Made by a program: the position numbers and the translations under genes. Under the pieces are notes generated by a model. It did no database searches. It saw only the letters and a list, made by a program, of their open reading frames with translations, and was not told the DNA's origin. Below are positions 9,463-16,890 of a stretch of DNA of 64,000 bases, in pieces. Within the stretch, counting starts at the first letter, position 1. The number at the start of each line of letters is the position of its first letter. This DNA comes from Nonomuraea typhae (GTDB taxonomy: Bacteria > Actinomycetota > Actinomycetes > Streptosporangiales > Streptosporangiaceae), in assembly GCF_009760925.1 (NCBI RefSeq), contig NZ_VRLV01000002.1, positions 1,054,001-1,118,000 of the forward strand, read 5' to 3'.

Positions 9463-11109
9463 ATGGCAACGGAGAATTCCGGAGCACCACACTTGCCGCC
9501 ATCCTGGCCCGAGGTGCCCACGTCCTGGCCGGAGGCACGCGACGAGGTGCCCACCTCCTGGCCGGAGGCCGGTTCACCGTCGCAGCCCGGCTGGCCGGAC
9601 GCGAGTGCGCCACCCCAGCCCGGCTGGCCGGAACCGCCCGGACCCGAGCAGCGCGGCGGCCGCGCGGCAGACCCTCTGGACACCCGCGCCACCCACGGCG
9701 CCGACCCCCTGGACCCGCGCGGATCCCAGGGGACCGACCCCCTGGACCCGCGCGGCGGCCACGCACCCGGCCCCCACGGCTCCCACGCGCCCGGCCCGCG
9801 CGGCTCCCGGGCCGCCGACCCCCTGGACACGCGCAGGCCGCTGGGCGCAGAGCCACCGCGTGACCCGCTGCCCGCCTGGTCCGACGCCTCCGCCACGCAG
9901 AGCGCCTGGCCGGAGACCCCGAGGCCGGCCAAGGAGAGCCCCGGCCAGCAGGTGTGGCCGGAGACGCCCCCGCCCGCCGAGACCGGCTGGGCGAACCTGT
10001 CCAGCCCGGCCCCCTGGCCGCCGGCCGGTCCTCCGCAGCAGGACCCGTGGCCGCCGGCCCCGCCGCAGCCCGAGCCGCAGGCCCAGGACGCCCGTCCCGC
10101 GGGTGACCCGATGGACCGCACGATCACCTACAACGAGGCGTACCCGACCCCGGCGGCGCCGCCCCAGCAAACTCCCCCGCAGTCTCCTCAGTCCCCGCCG
10201 CAGGACCGCCCGGGCGCGAACCTGAGCCGCGACCCGTCCGACCCCGACCGGCCCTTCGTGACCGCCGGCCAGATCAGCGGCTCGCGCACCCCGCCGCCCG
10301 AGCGCCAGCAGGAGCTCTGGAACACCGTCTTCGGCGACGACTACCAGGAGATGGGCGACCTCGACGAGAAGCGCCCCCGCGCCGAGCGCGGCAAGCCGGT
10401 GTGGCTGTTCGCGCTGGCCGCCTCCGTGGCCGTGGCCTTGGTGATCGCGCTGGTGTGGGCGTTCGTGGCCGGCCCGCTGGCCAGTCAGCCCCCGCAGGCC
10501 GATCCGCCGCCCGCCACCAAGCCGTCCGGCAGCGCCAAGCCGTCCACGAGCAAGCCGTCGAACTCGATCGGCCCCCTGAAGCGGTACCCGGGCAGGGCCG
10601 CCCCGGTCCTCGGCGTGCTCCCCGACCCGGGGGCCGGCATCTCGGTCCCGCGCCTGGGCGGCACCTGGCTCCTGGACCAGCGCCCCATCGTCAAGACGAC
10701 GTACGGCTACGACACCCGCCAGTACGTCAAGGTCGGCGTCAACACCTACGCCAACCTGCTGACGGGCCCGCTCCCCCAGAACCTGGCGTCCTCGTTCACC
10801 TCCAAGGACGACCTGGAGCCGGTGATCAAGCAGGTTGTGCTGAACGCCCGCAAGCGGTTCTTCCCGGCCGGCAACAAGGTCAGGAAGATCGCCCAGCAGC
10901 CGCTCAAGATCGGCGGCTCGACCGCCGGGCGCGTGATCGCCTACGAGCTGACCTCGCCCACCGGCAAGGCCACGATCGTCGCGGCGGCCGTCAACACGGC
11001 CAACGAGCTGCCCTCGATCGTCTACATGTCCGTGCCGGACGAGGCCAAGCAGTTGCTGCCCGACATCAACACGGTCGTCAAGCAGCTCAAGATCACCGAG
11101 CCGGCCTGA
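9463..11109 (+). CDS. Proline-rich single-pass membrane protein of unknown function
   Basis: The N-terminal ~310 residues are a low-complexity Pro/Trp-rich cytosolic region with short repeats (TSWPEA, PGWPDA, ADPLDPRG). A transmembrane helix follows (VWLFALAASVAVALVIALVWAFVAG, about 313-337), then a Pro/Ser linker and an extracellular globular domain of ~190 residues. I do not recognise the domain; similar proteins are annotated as hypothetical in Streptosporangiaceae. The frame is open back to GTG 9298, but 9298-9462 lacks the strong G/C third-position bias, whereas ATG 9463 has GGGAGG about 10 nt upstream. I therefore start at 9463 (548 residues). The stretch from 9166 to 9462 holds only the promoter-like signals listed separately. 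Confidence 0.7.
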   Translation: MATENSGAPHLPPSWPEVPTSWPEARDEVPTSWPEAGSPSQPGWPDASAPPQPGWPEPPGPEQRGGRAADPLDTRATHGADPLDPRGSQGTDPLDPRGGHAPGPHGSHAPGPRGSRAADPLDTRRPLGAEPPRDPLPAWSDASATQSAWPETPRPAKESPGQQVWPETPPPAETGWANLSSPAPWPPAGPPQQDPWPPAPPQPEPQAQDARPAGDPMDRTITYNEAYPTPAAPPQQTPPQSPQSPPQDRPGANLSRDPSDPDRPFVTAGQISGSRTPPPERQQELWNTVFGDDYQEMGDLDEKRPRAERGKPVWLFALAASVAVALVIALVWAFVAGPLASQPPQADPPPATKPSGSAKPSTSKPSNSIGPLKRYPGRAAPVLGVLPDPGAGISVPRLGGTWLLDQRPIVKTTYGYDTRQYVKVGVNTYANLLTGPLPQNLASSFTSKDDLEPVIKQVVLNARKRFFPAGNKVRKIAQQPLKIGGSTAGRVIAYELTSPTGKATIVAAAVNTANELPSIVYMSVPDEAKQLLPDINTVVKQLKITEPA

Positions 11110-11113
11110 CGGC

Positions 11114-11251
11114 TCAGGCGCAGTCGCTGAGGTCGATCTCCATCTGCTCCAGCGCCAGACCGGTGTTCCGGTCGGCGAGGTAGCCGGTCAGGGCGATGAG
11201 ACCGATGGTGGCCGCCCCCGCCGCCAGTGCCACGACCTTGATGGTGATCAC
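11114..11251 (-). CDS. Small membrane protein, 45 residues, unknown
   Basis: The frame VITIKVVALAAGAATIGLIALTGYLADRN... has one N-terminal hydrophobic helix and an acidic tail ending in DLSDCA. GTG start at 11251 overlaps the upstream gene's TGA by 4 nt (GTGA), with GGGGGAG just upstream, so translation is probably coupled. It is convergent to the proline-rich protein. Function unknown. The coupling and codon bias make it more likely real than chance. Confidence 0.5.
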   Translation of the reverse strand: MITIKVVALAAGAATIGLIALTGYLADRNTGLALEQMEIDLSDCA

Positions 11252-11679
11252 GCTGCTCCCCCGTGTGCTCGGTACTCTTTCCAATAGGCGTACGGCCTGG
11301 CCAGGGGCACCCGCTGCCCCCGCGGCGCCCGGGCGGCCCTGGCCAGGCGCGACAACGCGTACGCGACGTCCAGCCGCGCCTGGCCGAGCACCTTGTCCCG
11401 CATGGTGTCCCGCCTGGTGTCCGGCGTGGCGCCCGCGCGGTTCCACGCCGCCCTGGCCAGCGCCTCGGCGGTGATCCCGTAGGCGGCCGAACCCGGCCCG
11501 TCGGCCTCGGCGATCTGCCGGAGCGCGCCGACGGCGTCGAGCCCGGCCTGGACGACTTCGCGCCCCCGCGCACCGGCAAGCCCGCTCAGCCGGGTGACCA
11601 GCGCGTGCAAATCCGCCTCGACGGCGTCGAGCACGCCGTCCGCCTCGTCGTTCTGCTCCCTCACAGTCCCAATCATCAT
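11248..11679 (-). CDS. Helical protein of unknown function
   Basis: The 143-residue product (MMIGTVREQNDEADGVLDAVEADLHALV...) is predicted by eye to be mostly helical, with an Ala/Arg-rich C-terminal half. I recognise no domain. The frame is open further upstream, but a longer form would overlap the divergent hydrolase gene, and the tandem ATG codons at 11679/11676 follow a TATATA-like stretch. It forms a two-gene unit with the small membrane protein. The encoded part is soluble, so it may be the cytosolic partner of that membrane peptide, which is inference. Confidence 0.55.
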   Translation of the reverse strand: MMIGTVREQNDEADGVLDAVEADLHALVTRLSGLAGARGREVVQAGLDAVGALRQIAEADGPGSAAYGITAEALARAAWNRAGATPDTRRDTMRDKVLGQARLDVAYALSRLARAARAPRGQRVPLARPYAYWKEYRAHGGAA

Positions 11680-11746
11680 GGTCTGGGCTATATATCCGTT
11701 TGACGGCCGATAGACGGACTGGCGGAAGGCCACTAGGTTTCCGCGC

Positions 11747-12586
11747 ATGGAGATCAGGACGATCCACGCCAACGGCGTGGAGTTCGCTTACCTCGCGCTC
11801 GGCGACGGCCCGCTGGCGCTGTGCCTGCACGGTTTTCCCGACACCGCGCACACCTGGCGCCACCTGATGCCCGCCCTGGCCGAGCGCGGCTACCGGGCGG
11901 TCGCCCCCTTCATGCGCGGCTACGCCCCCACCGAGATCCCCGACAGCTTCGAGGTCGGCGCGCTCGTCGCCGACGTCAACGCCCTGCACGAGGAACTGGG
12001 CGGCGACGAGAACGCCGTCGTCATCGGCCACGACTGGGGCACCTATCCCGTGTACGGGACCACCGAGCGCTTCCGCAGGTCCGTGGCGATGTCCGTGCCC
12101 CCGAACAAGTGGCTGGGCCGCGGCCGGTTCCTCTCCTACGACCAGCTCAAGCGGTCCTTCTACATCTTCCTCTTCCAGACCCCGCTGGCCGAGAGCGCCG
12201 CCGCCGCGCCGGACTTCCTCGAGCGGCTCTGGCAGGACTGGTCACCCGGCTACGACGCCACCGAGGAGCTGGCCTTCCTCAAGCAGAGCCTCGGCAACCC
12301 GGCGAACCTCGCCGCCGCCATCGGCTACTACAAGAGCATCCTGGGGACCACCCCGCCCTCCGGCCGCTTCACCGCCGAGCAGGCCGCCGCGAGCGAGGGC
12401 CCGGTGCGCCCGGTCCTCTACCTGCACGGCGCGCAGGACGGCTGCCTGAGCGCCGACCTGGTGACCGACGTGGCGGAGCTGCTGCCCGAGGGCTCGCGGG
12501 CCGAGATCGTCGAGGGCGCCGGCCACTTCCTGCACCTGGAACGTCCGCAGGAGGTCAACGCGCGGATCCTCGACTGGCTGGGGTGA
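11747..12586 (+). CDS. Alpha/beta hydrolase, epoxide hydrolase-like
   Basis: This is a 279-residue alpha/beta-fold enzyme. The oxyanion motif HGFPD is seen, with a nucleophile elbow GHDWGT in which Asp, not Ser, is the nucleophile. A late acid is likely in HGAQDG, and the catalytic His in GAGHFLHLE. An Asp nucleophile is typical of epoxide hydrolases and haloalkane dehalogenases; the substrate cannot be told. The 3' end overlaps the convergent ketosynthase-like gene by 32 nt. A TAGGTT at 11731-11736 just before the ATG suggests a nearly leaderless mRNA. Confidence 0.85.
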   Translation: MEIRTIHANGVEFAYLALGDGPLALCLHGFPDTAHTWRHLMPALAERGYRAVAPFMRGYAPTEIPDSFEVGALVADVNALHEELGGDENAVVIGHDWGTYPVYGTTERFRRSVAMSVPPNKWLGRGRFLSYDQLKRSFYIFLFQTPLAESAAAAPDFLERLWQDWSPGYDATEELAFLKQSLGNPANLAAAIGYYKSILGTTPPSGRFTAEQAAASEGPVRPVLYLHGAQDGCLSADLVTDVAELLPEGSRAEIVEGAGHFLHLERPQEVNARILDWLG

Positions 12587-13778
12587 GCGCCAGGCACACG
12601 TTGTGCCCGCCGAACCCGAACGCGTTCACCAGCGCCGCACCCGGCCGCCAGCGGCGCGGCGCCGAGGCGACCACATCGAGCTCGACGCGGGGATCGAGCC
12701 GGTCGAGGTTGCGGGTGGCGGGAATCAGCCCGTCCCGCATCGCCAGCACCGCGGCGACGGTCCCCAGGGCCCCGGCGGCGCCGCACAGATGACCGGTCAT
12801 CGACTTGATCGCGGTCACCGCCGGATGGACGCCCACCGCCCCGGCGATCGCGGCCGCCTCCACCACGTCTCCCTCCGGGGTCGCGGTGGCGTGCGCCTGG
12901 ACGTGCGCGATGTCTCGGCCCGTGAGCCCCGCCTCCCGCAGGGCCGCCCGCATCGCCCGCATCTGGCCGTCGCGCTGGGAGGCGGTGACGTGTTCCGCGT
13001 TGGCGCTGATCCCGTGCCCGGCCAGCCCGGCCTTCGCCGTACCCCGGAGATCGCGGAAATCCGCGCGTTCCAGCACCACCGCCGCCGCGCCCTCGCCCAG
13101 TACGAACCCGTCGCGGTCCGCGCCGAACGGCCGGCAGGCCGTCTCGGGCTGGTCGTTGCGCGTGGACAGGGCCTTGGCCTGGGCGAACGCGGCCATAGTG
13201 AGCGGGTGCACACACGCCTCGGCGCCGCCCGCGACCACCACGTCCGCCCGGCCCAGCCGGATCAGGTCGGCCCCCAGAGCGATCGCCTCGGCCCCCGCGG
13301 CGAACCCGCTCGCCGGCGCGTGGGCCCCCGCCTTCGCGCCCAGGTCGATGCTCACCCAGGCGGCCGGGCCGTTCGGCATGAGCATCGGCAGCGTGTGCGG
13401 CGAGACGCGGCGCACGCCCGACTTCTCCAGCACGTCGTCCTGGTCGAGCAGGGTCGTGACGCCGCCGAGCCCGGTGCCGATCACGACCGCCAGCCGTTCG
13501 GGTTCCACCTCGGGCCGCCCGGCGTCCGCCCACGCCTGGCGCGCGGCCAGAACGGCGACCTGCTCGCAGCGGTCCATCCGGCGGGCCATGGGCCGCCCCA
13601 GCAGCGCGGCCGGGTCCACGCTCAGCCGCCCGGCGATGCGCGCGGGAAGCTGCCCGGCCCACAGCTCGCGCAGGGCCCTCACCCCCGATCGCCCCTCCAG
13701 CAGCCCCGACCACGTCGTGGCCACGTCGGCGCCCAGCGGCGTGAGCGCGCCGAGCCCGGTGATGACAACCTCGCCCAT
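12555..13778 (-). CDS. FabF-like beta-ketoacyl synthase lacking the catalytic Cys
   Basis: The 407-residue protein has the thiolase/KAS fold from end to end (MGEVVITGLGALTPLG..., DVVVAGGAEACVHPL, KSMTGHLCGAAGALG). Both active-site His motifs are present: AHATATPEGD and TGHLCG. The nucleophile-elbow position, normally A-C-T-S-G or A-C-A-T-G, reads SGFAAG, so Phe159 replaces Cys. It therefore cannot condense by the usual Cys-thioester route. It may be a chain-length-factor-like or decarboxylating subunit, or have another role. No partner ketosynthase or ACP gene is beside it. The ATG start fits FabF length. Confidence 0.85.
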   Translation of the reverse strand: MGEVVITGLGALTPLGADVATTWSGLLEGRSGVRALRELWAGQLPARIAGRLSVDPAALLGRPMARRMDRCEQVAVLAARQAWADAGRPEVEPERLAVVIGTGLGGVTTLLDQDDVLEKSGVRRVSPHTLPMLMPNGPAAWVSIDLGAKAGAHAPASGFAAGAEAIALGADLIRLGRADVVVAGGAEACVHPLTMAAFAQAKALSTRNDQPETACRPFGADRDGFVLGEGAAAVVLERADFRDLRGTAKAGLAGHGISANAEHVTASQRDGQMRAMRAALREAGLTGRDIAHVQAHATATPEGDVVEAAAIAGAVGVHPAVTAIKSMTGHLCGAAGALGTVAAVLAMRDGLIPATRNLDRLDPRVELDVVASAPRRWRPGAALVNAFGFGGHNVCLALTPASRGSAR

Positions 13779-13839
13779 GACTCCACGCTGCCAGCCCCGA
13801 GCCCGTGCCCCGCTGTCGCCGGCCCACCAAAAAGGGTGA

Positions 13840-14910
13840 TCAACTTTTGTCCGGACTCATCATGACAAGGACTGGATGCCGCCCAAACAGCGAAATTTCC
13901 AGCCTTTCCTGTACGGCCCAGCCGCGCGGCACCTCCGGCACCAGCGCCACCACCCTGCCGTCGCCGGCCAGCACCCGGCGCAGCTCCCGCCAGAGCCGGT
14001 GCCCCTCGCCGGCCAGCCGTACCTGACGCTGCCAGGGCGGGTTGACCAGCACGCGGTCCACGCTCCCCGCGGGCAGCGGGATGCGCCCCGCGTCCGCCAC
14101 CGACCAGGCCAGGTCCGGCCCGTTGGCCGCGGCCGCCGCGACCGCCTGGGACGCGTGGTCGAACCCGAGCGCGCGCACCCCGGGAGTGTGCGCGGCGGCC
14201 TCGATCAGCGTGGTGCCCGCGCCGCAGCACGGGTCCACCACCAGACCCTTGGGCTCGGCCAGGTGAACCATCGCGGCGGCCAGTGGCGGGTGCAGCGTGC
14301 CCGGCACCGACCGCACCTTGTAGGGACGGCGGTGCAGCGGCCGGGCGCCGGCCCGCAGGGCGATGACGGCCCGCTCGCCTTCGACGGTCACCCGCCAGGA
14401 CGTCGTGCCCGCCGGCGGCTTCCGCCCGTCCCTGCGCGAGTGGTACGGCCGGCCGAGCCCGGGCCCGACGGCGTCCTCGACGTCGAAGCGGGTGTAACCA
14501 CGCCGCCCCAGGAACGAGGCCGACACGTCGACGCCCCGGCCGGGGTCCGGCGTGGCGCAGGGGGCGGCGCCGGGCGGCGGGCCGAGATGGGCGGCCAGGG
14601 TGGTCAGGCGGGCCGTGTCGATGGCCGACGCGGCCGACGCCAGGCGGCGCAGCGAGCTGCGGCCGGGGCCGATGCCGTCCACGACCGCGCCGACGAGCAG
14701 CACGTCGTCGGCCAGGCGCAGCCCGAGCAGCCCGGGGCGGCGCGGTTCGAACCACACCTCCCGATGCCGCACCTCGACGACCCTGCCCAGGCGGGCTTGC
14801 CGGATCTCCGCGGCCACCAGGTGTTCGATGCCGCGCACCGACCTGGCCACGGTGAGAGTGTGCACGGTGGGCGGCGCACAGCGGCCCACCGCAGGTTGCG
14901 AGGATCGCAC
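13840..14910 (-). CDS. TRM11/RlmL-type SAM-dependent RNA/DNA methyltransferase
   Basis: A 356-residue protein. The N-terminal half resembles a THUMP-like region. The C-terminal Rossmann domain has motif I DPCCGAGTTLIEAA and motif IV NPPW. N/D-PP-Y/F/W is typical of enzymes that methylate exocyclic amino groups of guanine or adenine, and family members act on tRNA or rRNA. The target here is unknown. GTG 14910 has AAGGAC at suitable spacing. It precedes the ketosynthase-like gene by ~60 nt on the same strand. The 231 nt to the divergent P450 contain a GC hairpin (14965-14973/14993-15001) and the P450 control region. Confidence 0.82.
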   Translation of the reverse strand: MRSSQPAVGRCAPPTVHTLTVARSVRGIEHLVAAEIRQARLGRVVEVRHREVWFEPRRPGLLGLRLADDVLLVGAVVDGIGPGRSSLRRLASAASAIDTARLTTLAAHLGPPPGAAPCATPDPGRGVDVSASFLGRRGYTRFDVEDAVGPGLGRPYHSRRDGRKPPAGTTSWRVTVEGERAVIALRAGARPLHRRPYKVRSVPGTLHPPLAAAMVHLAEPKGLVVDPCCGAGTTLIEAAAHTPGVRALGFDHASQAVAAAAANGPDLAWSVADAGRIPLPAGSVDRVLVNPPWQRQVRLAGEGHRLWRELRRVLAGDGRVVALVPEVPRGWAVQERLEISLFGRHPVLVMMSPDKS

Positions 14911-15082
14911 CTACGTGTCCTTCTCCCACGTCGCGACTCGGGAGGGCGTCGAGCCGTCCCGCATCGCCGGCGGTGGGTCACGGGCCGCGTGCCCGCCGGC
15001 GGTTCGCTAACGCAGGAAGAAGAAGGTCACGGCGCGAGGCTATCGGCCCGCCCGGCCGGACTCCACCGAATTTCCCAGGTGC

Positions 15083-15097
15083 ACGTACGGTGTACGT
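15083..15097. promoter_or_regulatory. Operator-like inverted repeat upstream of P450
   Basis: ACGTAC-GGT-GTACGT has perfect 6-nt arms and lies 45 nt before the P450 start, just upstream of the TTGACGTAAGT element. It looks like a TetR-type operator; no regulator gene is adjacent. Confidence 0.4.
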
Positions 15098-15105
15098 CCG
15101 CACTA

Positions 15106-15116
15106 TTGACGTAAGT
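15106..15116 (+). promoter_or_regulatory. Shared P450 upstream element TTGACGTAAGT
   Basis: An 11-mer starting 36 nt before the ATG of the first P450. The identical 11-mer lies 37 nt before the second P450 (23669-23659, minus). TTGACG could be a -35, but no matching -10 is evident in either, so it may be an activator or sigma-factor site. Confidence 0.5.
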
Positions 15117-15141
15117 AGCCACTTTCTCGAATCATGGGGCC

Positions 15142-16383
15142 ATGAGCGCACTTGACTTCGACCTGTCGGATCAGGGGTTCTGGGCCAAGCCCATGGCCGA
15201 GCGGGAGGCGGCCTTCGACCGGCTGCGCGCTCTCGACACCCCGGCCTTCTTCGAGGAGATGGACGTCAGCTTCGCGCCGAAGGGCCCCGGCTACCACGCC
15301 CTCGTCCGGCACGCCGACATCCTGGAGGCCAGCCGCAACCCGGAGGTGTTCAGCTCCGGCCAGGGCGGCGCCACGAACATCCCGGACATGCCCGCGGAGT
15401 TCGCCGAGTACTTCGGCTCGATGATCAACATGGACGACCCCCGCCACGCCCGGCTGCGCCGGATCGTCTCCCGCGCCTTCACGCCCAAGATGATCAAGCA
15501 GTTCGAGGCCGACGTGGACGCGGCCGCGGCGAGCATCGTCGACGACCTGGTGGCCACCGGTCCCGGCTGCGACTTCGTCACCGAGGTCGCCGCCCGCCTG
15601 CCCCTGAAGATCATCTGCGACATGATGGGCATCCCGGAGAAGGACTACGGCTACATCTTCGAGCGCTCCAACCTCATCCTCGGCGGCTTCGACCCCGAGT
15701 ACACCGGCGGCGACGTCACCAAGATCGCCGAGCGCCTCCTGACCGCGGGCATGGACCTGCAGCACCTCGTCCAGGACTTAGCCGCCCACCGCAGGGAGAA
15801 CCCCACGACCGACCTCACCTCGGCCCTGGTCAACGCCAACCTCGACGGCGAGCAGCTCAGCCTGCAAGAACTCGGCTCGTTCTTCATCCTCCTCGTCGTG
15901 GCCGGCAACGAGACCACCCGCAACGCCATCTCGTACGGCATGCGGCTGCTGTCCAACCACCCGGACCAGCGCGCCCTCCTGACCGAAGACCTCGACGCCC
16001 GCCTGCCCGGCGCCGTGGAGGAGATCGTCCGCCTGGCCTCGCCGGTCAACTTCATGCGCCGCAAGGTCACCCGCGACCACGAGATGAACGGCAACATGTA
16101 CCGGACCGGGGAAAAGGTCGTGCTGTTCTATTGGGCCGCCAACCGCGACGAACGCGTCTTCACCGACCCCTACGCCTTCGACATCACCCGCGACCCCAAC
16201 CCCCACGTCGGCTACGGCGGCCCGGGCCCGCACTTCTGCCTGGGCGCCCACCTGGCCCGCCGCGAGATCACCGTCATGCTGCGCGAACTCCTGCGCCGCC
16301 TCCCCCACCTGCGGGCCGGCAAGCCCGACCGGCTCCACTCCAGCTTCATCAACGGCATCAAGCACATGGAGTGCACGTTCTGA
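15142..16383 (+). CDS. Cytochrome P450 (CYP124/125/142-like)
   Basis: A 413-residue soluble bacterial P450. The I-helix oxygen-binding motif is VVAGNETTRN. The EEIVR segment supplies the ExxR motif. The heme loop is GYGGPGPHFCLGAH, with ligand Cys366. The stretch FGSMINMDDPRHARLRRIVSRAFTP is typical of the CYP124/125/142 group, which oxidise branched lipids or sterol side chains; that substrate class is a guess from similarity. It is paralogous to the P450 at 22379-23632. It needs a ferredoxin partner, none of which lies nearby. It converges on the peptide-maturation operon with only 10 nt between stops. Confidence 0.93.
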   Translation: MSALDFDLSDQGFWAKPMAEREAAFDRLRALDTPAFFEEMDVSFAPKGPGYHALVRHADILEASRNPEVFSSGQGGATNIPDMPAEFAEYFGSMINMDDPRHARLRRIVSRAFTPKMIKQFEADVDAAAASIVDDLVATGPGCDFVTEVAARLPLKIICDMMGIPEKDYGYIFERSNLILGGFDPEYTGGDVTKIAERLLTAGMDLQHLVQDLAAHRRENPTTDLTSALVNANLDGEQLSLQELGSFFILLVVAGNETTRNAISYGMRLLSNHPDQRALLTEDLDARLPGAVEEIVRLASPVNFMRRKVTRDHEMNGNMYRTGEKVVLFYWAANRDERVFTDPYAFDITRDPNPHVGYGGPGPHFCLGAHLARREITVMLRELLRRLPHLRAGKPDRLHSSFINGIKHMECTF

Positions 16384-16393
16384 TCCGCTCCCG

Positions 16394-16882
16394 CTACGAC
16401 GGCCGCGGCCAGATCACCGGACCGATGACGTTCTCGATGTCGAAGTAGCCGTGCCGGCGCGAGTCGAAGCTGGCGGCCGCGTTGTCGCCGAGCAGGATCA
16501 CCTTGCCCCTCGGCACGCGCGGCTCCGCGACGTGCCGGAGGACCGGCACCTGCTCGCGCGGCAGCGGGTCCCCGGGAACGGCCGCCACCCGCTTGATGAC
16601 GTGTGAGGTCGTGGACACCTCCGGCGCCGGGTGTGCGGCGGTTCCCCTGGCCTCGGCCGGAACGTAGCCGGCTTCCCACTCCAGCGCGAGCAGAACGACG
16701 GCCTGGCCTCGGCGCAGCTCGTCTGGCGGCCTGCGCCGGACGATGACCTGCTCCCCATCGTGAAAGGCCGGCTCCATGCTGGCTCCCTTGACCGTCACCA
16801 GCAGATGAGTGCGGCGAATCCACAGCAGAACGCCGGCGGTGAAGCCGACGGCCGCCGCGAACGCCCCCAGGACATAGAACAT
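16394..16882 (-). CDS. S26 signal peptidase-like membrane protease
   Basis: A 162-residue protein. One N-terminal transmembrane helix (MFYVLGAFAAAVGFTAGVLLWI) precedes the S26 Ser/Lys dyad: Ser35 in KGASMEPAF and Lys97 in HVIKRVAAVPGD. The final box LLGDNAAASFDSRRHG matches the conserved GDN..S.DSR motif. It would cleave exported precursors on the outer face of the membrane. It is the last gene of the operon, 8 nt after the ABC exporter. The precursor peptide carries a suitable A-D-A motif (22-24), so it is the likely protease for that peptide (inference). Short S26 relatives also mature Ni-SOD, but no such gene is present. Confidence 0.85.
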   Translation of the reverse strand: MFYVLGAFAAAVGFTAGVLLWIRRTHLLVTVKGASMEPAFHDGEQVIVRRRPPDELRRGQAVVLLALEWEAGYVPAEARGTAAHPAPEVSTTSHVIKRVAAVPGDPLPREQVPVLRHVAEPRVPRGKVILLGDNAAASFDSRRHGYFDIENVIGPVIWPRPS

Positions 16883-16890
16883 GCGCGCTC

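Noticed and set aside
11114..12031. 305-codon minus-strand frame through the hydrolase
   Set aside because: Only its last 46 codons (from GTG 11251) show a plausible protein and ribosome-binding site; the upstream part is antisense to the hydrolase.
14911..15060. Possible tRNA in the GC-rich hairpin region
   Set aside because: No T-loop GGTTCRA box, anticodon arm or acceptor pairing could be built; it looks like a simple hairpin.
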